Positions 8,388-17,598 of a DNA stretch of 64,000 nucleotides are shown piece by piece. The notes under the pieces are model-generated. The model had not been told where the DNA came from. It saw only the letters and a program-made list of their open reading frames with translations, and did no database searches. The stretch spans positions 649,501 through 713,500 of the forward strand of contig NC_013939.1 of the NCBI RefSeq assembly GCF_000010985.1, in the 5' to 3' direction. This stretch comes from Deferribacter desulfuricans SSM1. GTDB lineage: Bacteria; Chrysiogenota; Deferribacteres; Deferribacterales; Deferribacteraceae. The first letter of the stretch is position 1. Every line of letters starts with the position of its first letter. The translations under genes and the position numbers were made by a program.

Positions 8388-8978
8388 ATGGCAGATTTTG
8401 ATATTAACATTGGTGAAAGAATTAGAAAACTTAGAAACGATAGAGGGATGACATTACAGGATGTTGCAAATTTAACAGGTTTTTCTAAGGCATTAATTTC
8501 ACAAATTGAAAATAATGTTGTCATGCCACCTATTACTACTCTAGCTAAGATAGCTAATGTTTTAAATGTGAAGATGACATATTTTTTTGAAGAAGAGATT
8601 AATTATAAAGATTATTATGTTGTAAAAAAGGGTGACAGGCAATTTGTTTTTAGAGAAGGTGCAAAGCATGGATATTTGTATGAAGAGTTAGCACATATAA
8701 AAAATAATGATCTTTTTGAAACTTTTGTCGTTACCATTAAGCCTGGAGATACTCACAAGAAGCTTTTTAGCCATGAAGGTTATGAGTTTATGTATATACT
8801 TGAAGGTCGCATAAAATTATATTTAAATAATGATATTATCGAGTTAGGGGAGGGGGATTCTATCGCATTTAGTTCTAAAATTCCTCATTATGCTGAAAGT
8901 ATATACAGTGGGCCTTCTAAGATTTTAAGTGTGAGGATGAAGAAGATAGATATCCAAAAACTTAAGGGGAGTAAATAA
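8388..8978 (+). CDS. XRE-family regulator with C-terminal cupin sensor domain
   Basis: 196 residues. Residues 8-65 are a Cro/CI-type helix-turn-helix (IGERIRKLRNDRGMTLQDVA ... SKALISQIENN). Residues about 115-190 form a single-domain cupin (HEGYEFMYILEGRIKLYLNN ... GEGDSIAFSSKIPHYAE). The architecture is that of PuuR/SutR-like regulators that sense a small ligand in the cupin barrel. It is divergent from acnA, which suggests but does not prove control of acnA. It ends in a terminator shared with leuB, converging from the other side. Confidence 0.9.
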   Translation: MADFDINIGERIRKLRNDRGMTLQDVANLTGFSKALISQIENNVVMPPITTLAKIANVLNVKMTYFFEEEINYKDYYVVKKGDRQFVFREGAKHGYLYEELAHIKNNDLFETFVVTIKPGDTHKKLFSHEGYEFMYILEGRIKLYLNNDIIELGEGDSIAFSSKIPHYAESIYSGPSKILSVRMKKIDIQKLKGSK

Positions 8979-9003
8979 AAAAGAGGCCGTTATAGCCTCT
9001 TTT
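8979..9003. terminator. Bidirectional terminator between the XRE-cupin gene and leuB
   Basis: Nine-bp stem AAAAGAGGC / GCCTCTTTT with a 7-nt loop, between converging genes. It has A-tract and T-tract on opposite sides, so it can work in both directions. Confidence 0.85.
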
Positions 9004-9008
9004 AGTGA

Positions 9009-10085
9009 TTAAATATATTCGCAAATTAAATTACCCATTTCTTCGGTATTGACCTTTTTTTCACCATCTTTACCTGAGAAAATATCTGCTGTTCTATAAC
9101 CTTCATTTAAGACTTGTTCAATTGCATTTTCTATGTCAGTTGCTGCAGAATCACTTTTTAATGAATATCTTAACATATAAGCTGCCGATAAAATCTGAGC
9201 TATAGGATTTGCAATATTCTGACCAGCTATATCAGGTGCTGTACCACCTATTGGTTCGTATAGACCAAATCCTGACTCGTTTATTGATGCTGAGGCTAAC
9301 ATCCCTAATGATCCAGAAAGCATGGCTGCTTCATCACTTAAAATATCTCCAAACATATTTCCTGTTAAGATTACATCAAACTGGTTTGGATTTCTTACAA
9401 GTTGCATAGATGCATTATCAACATACATATGTTGCAATTCCACATCTGTATAAAACTTCTTATGAATTTCTGTAACCGTTTCTCTCCATAGGACGCTACT
9501 CATAAGTACGTTTGCTTTATCTACAGATGTTACTTTATTATTTCTCAATTTAGCTGCTTCAAAAGCTAAATGTGCGATTCTTATGATTTCTTCAACACTG
9601 TATTTCATAGTGTCCACAGCATAGGTTCTATCTTCGCTGATATATTTTGGCTGACCAAAATAGATGCCACTGGTTAATTCTCTAAAAATTACAATATCTA
9701 TTCCCTCACTAATTAATTCGTTTTTTAAACTGCAAGCATCTTTTAAAGGTTTAAATACTTTTACAGGCCTAATATTTGCAAAAAGATTAAAATGCTTTCT
9801 TAAAGGCAACAATGCACCTCTTTCTGGTTGCTTTTCAGGTGGGAGATTCTCCCATTTTGGTCCTCCAACAGATCCAAAAAGAATTGCATCTGAGTTTTCA
9901 CATATTTTTACAGTGTGCTTTGGCAAGGGTGTATCGTATTTGTCTATAGCTATACCACCTACATCAGCAAATTCATAGGTTAATTGAATGTTATATTTTT
10001 TAGAAATTTTATCTAACACCTTAAGTGCTTGTTTCATTACTTCTGGGCCAATCCCATCACCTGGTAAAACAGCGATTTTGTGCAT
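9009..10085 (-). CDS. leuB: 3-isopropylmalate dehydrogenase
   Basis: 358 residues. It oxidatively decarboxylates 3-isopropylmalate in leucine biosynthesis, using NAD. The N-terminus [16 protein letters not shown] and the signature [21 protein letters not shown] followed by [20 protein letters not shown] are those of LeuB rather than isocitrate dehydrogenase. No leuACD neighbours are present, so the pathway is scattered. The start ATG has GGAGATGAG before it. Confidence 0.96.
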   Translation of the reverse strand: MHKIAVLPGDGIGPEVMKQALKVLDKISKKYNIQLTYEFADVGGIAIDKYDTPLPKHTVKICENSDAILFGSVGGPKWENLPPEKQPERGALLPLRKHFNLFANIRPVKVFKPLKDACSLKNELISEGIDIVIFRELTSGIYFGQPKYISEDRTYAVDTMKYSVEEIIRIAHLAFEAAKLRNNKVTSVDKANVLMSSVLWRETVTEIHKKFYTDVELQHMYVDNASMQLVRNPNQFDVILTGNMFGDILSDEAAMLSGSLGMLASASINESGFGLYEPIGGTAPDIAGQNIANPIAQILSAAYMLRYSLKSDSAATDIENAIEQVLNEGYRTADIFSGKDGEKKVNTEEMGNLICEYI

Positions 10086-10111
10086 CTCTCATCTCCTATG
10101 ATTTTTCTGAA

Positions 10112-10140
10112 TATATACACCATATTAAAAGTAAAGTCAA
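10112..10140 (-). promoter_or_regulatory. Promoter of leuB
   Basis: Minus-strand TTGACT (10135-10140), 17-bp spacer, TATATA (10112-10117), about 26 nt before the leuB start. Confidence 0.6.
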
Positions 10141-10212
10141 ATTTAAAAAAGTTTAATGACGTGATAATGGTATGTTGATTTGTTAGTTGGTGTCAAATTT
10201 ACAATTGAAGTC

Positions 10213-10321
10213 TTGCAAAATTGCAAAAACTAAAATTATATACAACTATTTGCTAAATATTGTAAAATAAAAATGGAGAAAACCTTTGGATATTTTTTTA
10301 TTGCAAAAATGCAAAAAAGTA
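10213..10321 (+). promoter_or_regulatory. Pair of TTGCAAAA-type repeats upstream of the TRAP operon
   Basis: Two similar tandem sites: TTGCAAAATTGCAAAAA at 10213-10229 and TTGCAAAAATGCAAAAAAG at 10301-10319. They lie about 60-170 bp upstream of a sigma-54-like promoter. The place and duplication are what one expects of activator binding sites; the protein is unknown. Confidence 0.4.
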
Positions 10322-10378
10322 AACCAACTTTAAATTGAGAAAGTGTTATAAAATAAGGGATGATTATAGATTTTATTT

Positions 10379-10394
10379 TGGCATCAAAATTGTA
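10379..10394 (+). promoter_or_regulatory. Sigma-54-like promoter of the dctPQM operon
   Basis: TGGCA at 10379-10383 and TTGTA at 10390-10394, with the 16-bp -24/-12 layout. The match to TGGCAC-N5-TTGCA is good except for T instead of C in the -12 dinucleotide. It lies about 46 nt before the dctP start. No convincing sigma-70 box is visible nearby. Confidence 0.45.
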
Positions 10395-10439
10395 TATTAC
10401 ATAATTGCATTATATTCAAAAAATATTGGAGGTTGTTTT

Positions 10440-11429
10440 ATGAAACTTTTAAGAAACATGATGTTTTTAATGGTAGCATTTAGTTTGTTGGTTGTTCCTG
10501 CTATGGCGAAACCTATTAAGGTAAAATTTAGCCATGTTGTTGCTGTGGAAACTCCTAAAGGGAAAGCAGCTGAGTATCTTAAAAAACTGTTAGAAGAGAG
10601 AACTAATGGTAAGATTAAAATGGAAGTTTATCCAAATGCTTCACTCTATGGTGATAGAGAAGCTGTTGAAGCGTTGAAAATGAATGCAATTCAACTTGCC
10701 TGTCCAAGTTTTTCAAAATTTACAGGTTTTGTTCCTCAGTTGCAACTTTTTGACCTTCCTTTCTTATTTGACTCTACAGAGCATTTACATAAGTTTATGG
10801 ATAGTGAATGGGGTAAAAAAATATTAAAACTTGTTGGTAGTAAAGGACTTGTAGGTTTAGCTTATTGGGATAATGGTTTCAAAGTATTATCAAATAATAT
10901 TAGACCAATAATTCTTCCTAAAGATGCAAAAGGGATAAAGTTTAGAATTATGTCATCAAAAGTTCTTGAAGAGCAATTTAAAGTTATTGGTGCTATTCCA
11001 CATGTATTACCATTTTCAGAAGTTTATTCTGCGCTTCAGCAGGGTGTAGTTGATGGTGCTGAAAACCCATGGTCAAACTTTTACACAAAGAAATTTTATG
11101 AAGTACAGAAGTATTTGACAGTAAGTTATCACGGATATCTAGGTTATATGCTTGTTACAAATAAAATCTTTATGAAAAAACTTAAAAAAGCTGGTTTAGA
11201 CAAAGTTTTCTTAGATTCAGTAAAAGAAGCTACAGAATATGAAAGAAAATTGGCTAAAGAACTTGATGAATATTATTACAATAAAGTTAAAGAGTATGGA
11301 AAAATCCAAATTCACGTGACTACACCTGAAGAGAGAAAAATCTGGAAAAAAACTATGATGCAAATCTATCCAAAATTTTATGATGTAATAGGTAAAGAAT
11401 TTATAGATGCAGCGTTAAATACTAAGTAA
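10440..11429 (+). CDS. dctP: TRAP transporter solute-binding protein, DctP family
   Basis: 329 residues from the ATG at 10440, chosen because GGAGG sits 10 nt upstream and the protein then begins with a clean signal peptide (MKLLRNMMFLMVAFSLLVVPAMA). It binds a carboxylate, probably a C4-dicarboxylate such as succinate, fumarate or malate, in the periplasm. The DctP signature KFRIMSSKVLEEQFKVIGA followed by PFSEVYSALQQGVVDGAENP is present, including the arginine that pairs with the substrate carboxylate. The membrane subunits DctQ and DctM follow. Confidence 0.94.
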   Translation: MKLLRNMMFLMVAFSLLVVPAMAKPIKVKFSHVVAVETPKGKAAEYLKKLLEERTNGKIKMEVYPNASLYGDREAVEALKMNAIQLACPSFSKFTGFVPQLQLFDLPFLFDSTEHLHKFMDSEWGKKILKLVGSKGLVGLAYWDNGFKVLSNNIRPIILPKDAKGIKFRIMSSKVLEEQFKVIGAIPHVLPFSEVYSALQQGVVDGAENPWSNFYTKKFYEVQKYLTVSYHGYLGYMLVTNKIFMKKLKKAGLDKVFLDSVKEATEYERKLAKELDEYYYNKVKEYGKIQIHVTTPEERKIWKKTMMQIYPKFYDVIGKEFIDAALNTK

Positions 11430-11444
11430 GATAATAGGTTAGGT

Positions 11445-11468
11445 GCTCCCCTTTAAGGGGAGCTTATT
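11445..11468 (+). terminator. Intercistronic hairpin between dctP and dctQ
   Basis: Perfect stem GCTCCCC / GGGGAGC (11445-11463) with a TTTAA loop, then a short T-rich stretch. As it is inside the operon, it probably reduces read-through or stabilises the dctP message, giving more binding protein than permease. Confidence 0.6.
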
Positions 11469-11483
11469 TCTGTGAGGGTGGAT

Positions 11484-12008
11484 ATGAAAAAGATTTTTGA
11501 AACACTTGATAAATGGCTTGACTATATAAATATGACGGTAATGACTGTTATGATGGCATTAGCCACAATTGTTGCTTTTATAAATGTTGTTTTAAGATAT
11601 GTTTTTAACACTTCACTTGTATGGGCAGGTGAATTAACGTCATATCTTTTTATATGGTCAGCTCTGTTTGGTGCTGCTTATGGATTTAAAATAGGTTTGC
11701 ATATCGGTGTTACAGCCGTAATACAGGCTTTAAAGCCTAAAATAGCAAAATTTGTTATGACAATTTCTTTAATAGTTATTTTTATTTATTTGTGTTTGTT
11801 AGTTAAATGGGGTTATGATTTTGTAATGTTTAATTATGAATTAGAGCAGGTTTCAATCGATTTACATCTACCTTTCTGGATTATTTATCTATGTGTTCCA
11901 ATTACAATGAGTATAGCTGCATATCAAGTTTTATTAAAAATTATAGCGACTATTAAGATACCGGCAGATAAATTTAGTTATGATATGATAATGAAGGAGC
12001 AACACTGA
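11484..12008 (+). CDS. dctQ: TRAP transporter small permease subunit DctQ
   Basis: About 174 residues with four transmembrane helices, the DctQ topology. An upstream in-frame GTG at 11472 is possible, but GAGGGTGG is well placed for the ATG at 11484. The motif VNVVLRYVFNTSLVWAGELTSYLFIW is characteristic. It forms the membrane complex with DctM; the stop codon and the dctM start share one base (TGATG). Confidence 0.93.
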   Translation: MKKIFETLDKWLDYINMTVMTVMMALATIVAFINVVLRYVFNTSLVWAGELTSYLFIWSALFGAAYGFKIGLHIGVTAVIQALKPKIAKFVMTISLIVIFIYLCLLVKWGYDFVMFNYELEQVSIDLHLPFWIIYLCVPITMSIAAYQVLLKIIATIKIPADKFSYDMIMKEQH

Positions 12009-13288
12009 TGGTGGCGATAACATTATTCGGACTTTTGTTTTTATTTTTAATAGTTGGGATACCAATTGCTGTATCTCTTGGTCTATCTACTACAATTACA
12101 ATGTTACTTTTTACTGATCAGCCAACACTTGTAATTGCTCAAAAAATGTTTACTTCTATTGATAAATTTGCACTTATGGCTATCCCTCTTTTTGTTTTGG
12201 CTGGAAATTTTTTATCTCAAGGTGGAGCAGCAGAGAGAATTATTAGGTTTGCAAAAGCTGTTGTGGGGCACTTACCTGGTGGCTTACCTATGAGTGCTAT
12301 CTTTGCATGTATAATATTTGCAGCTGTTAGTGGATCTTCTCCAGCAACTGTTGCTGCGATAGGTTCTATTATGATTGGAGCAATTCAGGAAGCTGGGTAT
12401 TCACCTAAATTTTCTGTGGGTTCAATTGTATGCGCAGGGTCTCTTGGTATTTTAATTCCACCTTCCATTGTATTGATTGTGTATGGTGTAACTGTTGATC
12501 AATCTATTGGTAAGTTGTTTATGGCTGGTTTCGTTCCAGGCGTTTTTCTTGGAACAATGTTGATGGTAGTTACATATATTGCTGCAAGAAGAGCAGGTTT
12601 TAAAAAGCAGAAAAGAGCTCCATTTTCAGAAATATGGAAAACTTTTAAAGAAGCGTCTTGGGGGTTATTTGTTATTGTAATAGTGATTGGTGGTATATAT
12701 GGTGGTATATTTACTCCTACTGAAGCTGCTGCTGTATCAGCTGTTTATGGCTTTTTTGTTGTTAAATTTATATACAAAGATTTAAAATGGAAAATGATTC
12801 CAAGAGTTATTATGACATCTGCAGCTACTTCTGCAATGATCCTTTTTATCATTGCAAATGCTATGCTTTTTGCTTACTTTTTGACAATTCAGCAAATACC
12901 TCAAGCTTTGGCTCAGTGGATAATTGATATGAATTTTAATAAAATAGTGTTTTTAATATTTATTAATATTCTTTTGCTGATAGGTGGAAATTTTATGGAA
13001 CCATCAAGCCTTATTATGATTGTAGCACCGTTGATATACCCAGCTGCAGTAAAATTGGGTGTAGATCCAATACATCTGGGTGTTATTATCACTGTTAATA
13101 TGGAAATAGGTATGCTTACACCACCAGTAGGGTTAAACTTGTTTGTTGCAAGTGGCGTATCAGGTATGAATTTGCAGGAGGTAATAAGAGCATCAATGCC
13201 TTGGTTTTTTGCCCTACTGATTGGCTTAATAATTATTACTTACGTGCCTCAAATATCACTGTTTTTACCAAATCTTATTTATCGTTAA
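12008..13288 (+). CDS. dctM: TRAP transporter large permease subunit DctM
   Basis: 426 residues with about 12 hydrophobic segments. It is the sodium-driven channel subunit of the TRAP dicarboxylate transporter. Family motifs include AIPLFVLAGNFLSQGG, AAVSGSSPATVAAIGSIMI and GMLTPPVGLNLFV. It is the last gene of dctPQM and is followed by a strong terminator. Confidence 0.95.
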   Translation: MVAITLFGLLFLFLIVGIPIAVSLGLSTTITMLLFTDQPTLVIAQKMFTSIDKFALMAIPLFVLAGNFLSQGGAAERIIRFAKAVVGHLPGGLPMSAIFACIIFAAVSGSSPATVAAIGSIMIGAIQEAGYSPKFSVGSIVCAGSLGILIPPSIVLIVYGVTVDQSIGKLFMAGFVPGVFLGTMLMVVTYIAARRAGFKKQKRAPFSEIWKTFKEASWGLFVIVIVIGGIYGGIFTPTEAAAVSAVYGFFVVKFIYKDLKWKMIPRVIMTSAATSAMILFIIANAMLFAYFLTIQQIPQALAQWIIDMNFNKIVFLIFINILLLIGGNFMEPSSLIMIVAPLIYPAAVKLGVDPIHLGVIITVNMEIGMLTPPVGLNLFVASGVSGMNLQEVIRASMPWFFALLIGLIIITYVPQISLFLPNLIYR

Positions 13289-13294
13289 TTATAT

Positions 13295-13320
13295 CGGGGT
13301 GTTTTGTCGCACCCCGTTTT
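13295..13320 (+). terminator. Terminator of the dctPQM operon
   Basis: Seven-bp stem CGGGGTG / CACCCCG, loop TTTTGTCG, then TTTT. Confidence 0.8.
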
Positions 13321-13333
13321 ACCCAATATTGAC

Positions 13334-13710
13334 ATTGCACAATAGTCAAAGACTTTGAAATTATTTATTTTGAGATTGTTTCGTCGCAGTTGCTCCTTGC
13401 AATGACAAAAATTAGATTTTTAATAAAGTGACAAAAATACAAGTAATCTATTGTTATTTCATTTTTTGATGGATTAAGACTGTTTAGTCACTGTATTTCA
13501 TTCAGTGACTAAAACTGAGAAAGATACGGCAACTTAGTTTATTCATAATAAGAATAAATTGCCGTCATTGCGAACGTTAGCGAAGCAATCTCATGATGAT
13601 GTTAATTATCAACAAGTTAGTCTATTATGCAACATCTTCAACTCGTCAATTGTAGCTAAATGGCTTGGTAAGTAATCTAAAAAGTTTATTTTTTGTTGTG
13701 CAACATCCTC
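13334..13710. repeat. Repeat-bearing intergenic region after dctM
   Basis: There is no gene between 13321 and 13825. The stretch holds two repeat families. The ATTGCGAGCG family has one full copy at 13564-13592 (GTCATTGCGAACGTTAGCG...) and an inverted variant at 13372-13406. The TTGCACAATA family occurs at 13334-13349, with TGCAACATCTTC-type relatives at 13623-13640 and 13695-13710. The copies are imperfect, as expected of old relics. Confidence 0.6.
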
Positions 13711-13825
13711 AATGAAACTAATTTGCAACAAATTTAAATATGAATTATTTTTATAATGAAAACAAAATATGTGGAGTATTTTTTAGAAAATTTATTATGA
13801 AAGAAAAGTAAATAAGTATTATAAA

Positions 13826-13853
13826 AAAAAGCGGGCCTGATGCCCGCTTTTTT
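13826..13853. terminator. Terminator downstream of sdhB
   Basis: Stem AAAAAAGCGGGC / GCCCGCTTTTTT with loop CTGAT. It overlaps the sdhB stop codon and can act on both strands. Confidence 0.85.
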
Positions 13854-14562
13854 AATAGTTTCTATTCATTAACATTCTACGAATTTCTACGATAGCTTTA
13901 GTTGGGTTAAGCTCTTTTGGACATGCCTCAACACAGTTGTAAATTGTATGACATCTCCAAACACCATGTTTATCATTTAAGATAGGTAATCTTTCATCAG
14001 CTCCTTCATCTCTTGAGTCAGCAAGATATCTCCATGCTCTCAAGAAAGCGTTTGGCCCAAGATAGTTTTTATCTGCCCAGTATGAAGGGCAAGATGAAGA
14101 ACAGCATCCACAAAGGATACATTCATAAAGCCCATCAAGTTTTTTCCTATCTTCTGGTGACTGATAAAACTCTTTGTCTGGAGTTGGAGATTTTCTGATT
14201 AAATAAGGTTTTACTGTGATGAATTTTTCAAAAAAATCTGTTACATCAACAACAAGGTCTCTCATTACAGGCATGCCTGGTAAAGGCTGAATTACAAGAT
14301 GGTCTGTACCAAGATCTTCAATTTTTGTAATACATGAAAGCATATTTACGCCGTTTACATTTATACCATCAGATCCACAAACACCTTCACGGCATGATCT
14401 TCTGAAAGCAAGAGTTGGATCTTGCTCCCATTTAATCTGATTGAGGCCTTCTAACATGAGCATACCGGGCCTTCTTATTTCTACTTTGTATGTTTGATAA
14501 TAAGGTTCTTTATCCTTTTCTGGGTCATATCTAAATATTTCGAAAGTAACATATCTACTCAT
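13852..14562 (-). CDS. sdhB: Succinate dehydrogenase / fumarate reductase iron-sulfur subunit
   Basis: 236 residues. The N-terminal 2Fe-2S domain has CREGVCGSDGINVNGVNMLSC; the C-terminal domain has CILCGCCSSSCP and CHTIYNCVEACP for the 4Fe-4S and 3Fe-4S clusters. It moves electrons between the flavin subunit and the membrane quinone site. Last gene of the order sdhC-sdhD-sdhA-sdhB, 17 bp after sdhA. Confidence 0.96.
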   Translation of the reverse strand: MSRYVTFEIFRYDPEKDKEPYYQTYKVEIRRPGMLMLEGLNQIKWEQDPTLAFRRSCREGVCGSDGINVNGVNMLSCITKIEDLGTDHLVIQPLPGMPVMRDLVVDVTDFFEKFITVKPYLIRKSPTPDKEFYQSPEDRKKLDGLYECILCGCCSSSCPSYWADKNYLGPNAFLRAWRYLADSRDEGADERLPILNDKHGVWRCHTIYNCVEACPKELNPTKAIVEIRRMLMNRNY

Positions 14563-14579
14563 AATTATCGCCCCCTATC

Positions 14580-16346
14580 TTAATATACTCTTGGTTTTGG
14601 TGGGAATGGATCAACAGTAAGAGGCTTCATTCTTACTGGTCTATATTTAACCTCAAATTCACCGTCTTGATAGAAAACTTCAGTATGCTTTAAGTAGTTT
14701 TCATCATCCCTTTCAGGATAATCATCTCTATAGTGCCCACCACGAGATTCTTTTCTTTCAAGAGCAGCTTTAGTAAGCGCTTTTGCTACCATAATCATAT
14801 TATTTAATTCTAATGCCTCAATTAATTCGAGATTATAGATATTTGATTTATCATTAACTCTAAAGTCATCCATTTTCTTTTCTAACTCATCAAGTTTTTC
14901 TAAAGCTTCTTTTAATCCTTCTTCTGTTCTAAACACGGAAACATTTTTCTGCATTGTTTCTATTAATTCGTTGTAAATTGGGCCAAATGTGTATTTACCA
15001 TTAGAGTTAGCAAATTTTTGGAATAGTTTGATACCAAAATCACCAGCATCGTCTTTTAATGGAACAAGTTTATTATTTTGAGCCCATTTTGCAGCTTGTT
15101 CACCAGCTGTCCTACCAAATACTACTAAGTCAAGCAATGAGTTTGTACCAAGTCTGTTAGCACCATGAACTGATGCAGCAGCACATTCACCTGCAGCAAA
15201 GAATCCTGGAACTGGCTCTTCAGGGTTTTCACCTTGAGCTTTTACAACTTGGGTTAAGTAATTAGTTGGAATACCTCCATTTTGATAGTGAGCTGTTGGA
15301 ACAACTGGTATTGGTTCTTTTGTACAGTCAACGCCAGCAAATACAAGTGCTAATTCGTGAATACCTGGAAGTTTTTCCATAATAGCATCAGCACCTATAT
15401 GATCTATTTTTAATAAGATATGATCTTTATTTGGTCCAACACCTCTACCTTCTAAAATCTCTCTCATCATAGAACGGGAAACTATATCCCTTGGTGCAAG
15501 GTCTTTAATAGTTGGAGCGTATCTTTCCATAAACCTTTCACCATTTGCATTAAGAAGAATACCACCTTCACCACGAACACCTTCTGTGATGAGGTTACCT
15601 GCACCATAAATACCAGTTGGGTGGAACTGGAAGAATTCTGCATCACACCATGAATATCCAGCTCTCATTGCCATAGCAATACCATCACCAGTGTTGATGT
15701 GAGCATTTGAATTTGTTTTAAAAATTCTACCACTACCACCTGTAGCAAAAACTACAGCTTTTGCATGGAATATATGAAATCCACCATTTTGGATATCCCA
15801 GCAAAGAACGCCGTTTACAGCTCCATCATTTGTTAAAAGCTCTAAAGCATAGAATTCACTGAAGAAGTGTGTACCTTGAGCCACTGACTTTTCATAAAGG
15901 GTTTGGAGCATAGCATGCCCAGTCCTGTCAGCAGCATAACATGCTCTTTTTACAGGTCTTTTACCAAACTCTGCAGTATGACCACCAAATGGTCTCTGAG
16001 CTATCTTACCTTCTGGTGTTCTACTAAAAGGTAAACCAATGTGCTCAAGTTCGATAATCATTTCTGGAGCTAATTTAGTCATATATTCACATGCATCTTG
16101 ATCAGCTAAATAGTCAGAACCTTTTACTGTGTCAAACATGTGCCAATGCCAGTGGTCTTCTTCTAAGTTTCCTAATGCTGCAGAAATACCACCCTGAGCT
16201 GAAATTGTATGGCTTCTTGTTGGATAAACTTCTGAAATTACAGCTGTTTTACAATATTGAGATGCTACCTGTGCAGCGTTGAGCCCTGCACCACCAGCAC
16301 CAAGTATAATAACATCAAACTTATGATATTCAACTTTCACAGACAT
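14580..16346 (-). CDS. sdhA: Succinate dehydrogenase / fumarate reductase flavoprotein subunit
   Basis: 588 residues. The FAD-binding GAGGAGLNAAQVA motif is near residue 16, with SHTISAQGGISAALGN holding the histidine for covalent FAD. The active-site sequences are FQFHPTGIYG, TEGVRGEGG and PTAHYQNGGIPTN. It interconverts succinate and fumarate on the cytoplasmic face. Subunit composition and operon order resemble the SdhCDAB type; direction in vivo cannot be told from sequence. Confidence 0.97.
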   Translation of the reverse strand: MSVKVEYHKFDVIILGAGGAGLNAAQVASQYCKTAVISEVYPTRSHTISAQGGISAALGNLEEDHWHWHMFDTVKGSDYLADQDACEYMTKLAPEMIIELEHIGLPFSRTPEGKIAQRPFGGHTAEFGKRPVKRACYAADRTGHAMLQTLYEKSVAQGTHFFSEFYALELLTNDGAVNGVLCWDIQNGGFHIFHAKAVVFATGGSGRIFKTNSNAHINTGDGIAMAMRAGYSWCDAEFFQFHPTGIYGAGNLITEGVRGEGGILLNANGERFMERYAPTIKDLAPRDIVSRSMMREILEGRGVGPNKDHILLKIDHIGADAIMEKLPGIHELALVFAGVDCTKEPIPVVPTAHYQNGGIPTNYLTQVVKAQGENPEEPVPGFFAAGECAAASVHGANRLGTNSLLDLVVFGRTAGEQAAKWAQNNKLVPLKDDAGDFGIKLFQKFANSNGKYTFGPIYNELIETMQKNVSVFRTEEGLKEALEKLDELEKKMDDFRVNDKSNIYNLELIEALELNNMIMVAKALTKAALERKESRGGHYRDDYPERDDENYLKHTEVFYQDGEFEVKYRPVRMKPLTVDPFPPKPRVY

Positions 16347-16370
16347 ATCTTTTACCCCTCACATAATTTT

Positions 16371-16688
16371 TTATAATGATGAAACTACTGATAATGCAAG
16401 TATAGCTAAAGTAACACCAACGATCCAGTAAATTGCAAGAATAATTGCTCTCCATGTTGGGTTAGATACGTAGTCATCAGTAATCATTTTGAAGCCGTTT
16501 AACGTATGGAATATACCAAAAGCGAAAAGTGGTCCCAATACTATCTTTTTCAAACCCCATTCACCGCTTTTAATCATTGAGAAAAAGTGTATAAAAATTA
16601 CAAGGATTAAGATAACACCAGAAATCCTTTGCATTAACCATTCAAATACACCTCTGTCGCTTGAACCCATAAACTTATAATATTTCAT
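16371..16688 (-). CDS. sdhD: Succinate dehydrogenase membrane anchor subunit D
   Basis: 105 residues with three transmembrane helices. EWLMQRISGVILILVIFIHFF resembles the helix-I region of SdhC/SdhD anchors, with an arginine-serine pair near the quinone site. Short gaps join it to sdhC (12 bp) and sdhA (24 bp). Confidence 0.88.
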   Translation of the reverse strand: MKYYKFMGSSDRGVFEWLMQRISGVILILVIFIHFFSMIKSGEWGLKKIVLGPLFAFGIFHTLNGFKMITDDYVSNPTWRAIILAIYWIVGVTLAILALSVVSSL

Positions 16689-16700
16689 ACCAGTTCCTCC

Positions 16701-17054
16701 TTATGAAAATATAGGTATTGCACCAATGATAAAAACAACAATTACTAAGAAAATAACAACCATAAACTGCTTTGCAAAAACGCCTTTTTCAGCGCCGTTG
16801 CTAAAATCGATTAAAACTATTCTGAAACCATTAAATGCATGATAAATGAATGTTAAAAACACAACTGCTCTTACTCCGGCATTTGCAGTGAGGCTAGTAA
16901 ACCATTCTGCTACGCCAGCTTTACCTAAAATGTGAAAAATAAGGTAAAGACCTAAAATTACACCGGTAATTCTGTGAAGCAACCATGCGGTCATACCGGT
17001 GTGCTTACGATAAGAAACTTTTTTGGGATACGTGATAAGATCTTTTCTTGGCAT
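16701..17054 (-). CDS. sdhC: Succinate dehydrogenase cytochrome b556 subunit C
   Basis: 117 residues from the ATG at 17054. A TTG-started longer frame (from 17084) exists, but GAAGGGG is placed exactly for MPRKDL. Three helices; AWLLHRITGVILGLYLIFHILG carries the conserved HRxTG motif of SdhC, and a second histidine in helix II (YHAFNGFRI) may bind heme b. First gene of the sdhCDAB operon. Confidence 0.92.
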   Translation of the reverse strand: MPRKDLITYPKKVSYRKHTGMTAWLLHRITGVILGLYLIFHILGKAGVAEWFTSLTANAGVRAVVFLTFIYHAFNGFRIVLIDFSNGAEKGVFAKQFMVVIFLVIVVFIIGAIPIFS

Positions 17055-17104
17055 TTTACACCCCTTCTTTATTTTAGGATACAAACATCGTTAAATTTAT
17101 CATA

Positions 17105-17149
17105 AAACTAACATAAGAAAAACTTTTTGTCAATTAGATTGTATACAAT
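17105..17149 (-). promoter_or_regulatory. sdh promoter region with adjacent palindrome
   Basis: Minus-strand TTGACA at 17128-17133, with a weak TAGTTT 17 bp downstream (17105-17110). Directly upstream is a perfect 12-bp palindrome ATTGTATACAAT (17138-17149), a candidate operator. Confidence 0.5.
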
Positions 17150-17260
17150 ATACAGGTAAAATCCTATTGTTTAATCAAGTTAAAAATTTGTGAATAAGAT
17201 ATTTGTTATAATAGAACAATGTTATTTAAAATATATATAAGTTGTACTAAAGAAAGATAA

Positions 17261-17589
17261 TATTGCACAGAAATAACTGCTTAATTTACAAGATTGCTTC
17301 GTTAACACTCGCTATTACGGCATTTTGAGTTATTGCGACCCCGCCATTTAGTTGTATGACAAGTTTAGATTTAGTATGTGGCTGTTGCACAATAGTAATA
17401 GCTTAAGACCCAGATTGCTTCGCTGACGCTCGCAATGACGGTATTTTTGGGTCATTGCAAGACAACAAAAGTTGGAAAAGAAATCTCATAATTATGATAA
17501 TTATTAATTATTAGGTTGTCGTACAACAGCCTTGAAAGTATTTAAAACTATGATTTACTATTTATAGTTGCTGCGATGAAACAATCTCA
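17261..17589. repeat. Repeat-bearing intergenic region upstream of the diguanylate cyclase
   Basis: There is no gene between the sdh promoter and 17633. The stretch holds inverted ATTGCGAGCG-family copies at 17291-17320 and 17412-17441 (AGATTGCTTCGCTGACGCTC...), a variant at 17568-17589, and TTGCACAATA-family copies at 17261-17276 and 17383-17400. Confidence 0.6.
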
Positions 17590-17598
17590 AGATTTTTA

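Noticed and set aside
10335-10439. Longer start of dctP
   Set aside because: It would hide the signal peptide and lies before the likely promoter; GGAGG marks the ATG at 10440.
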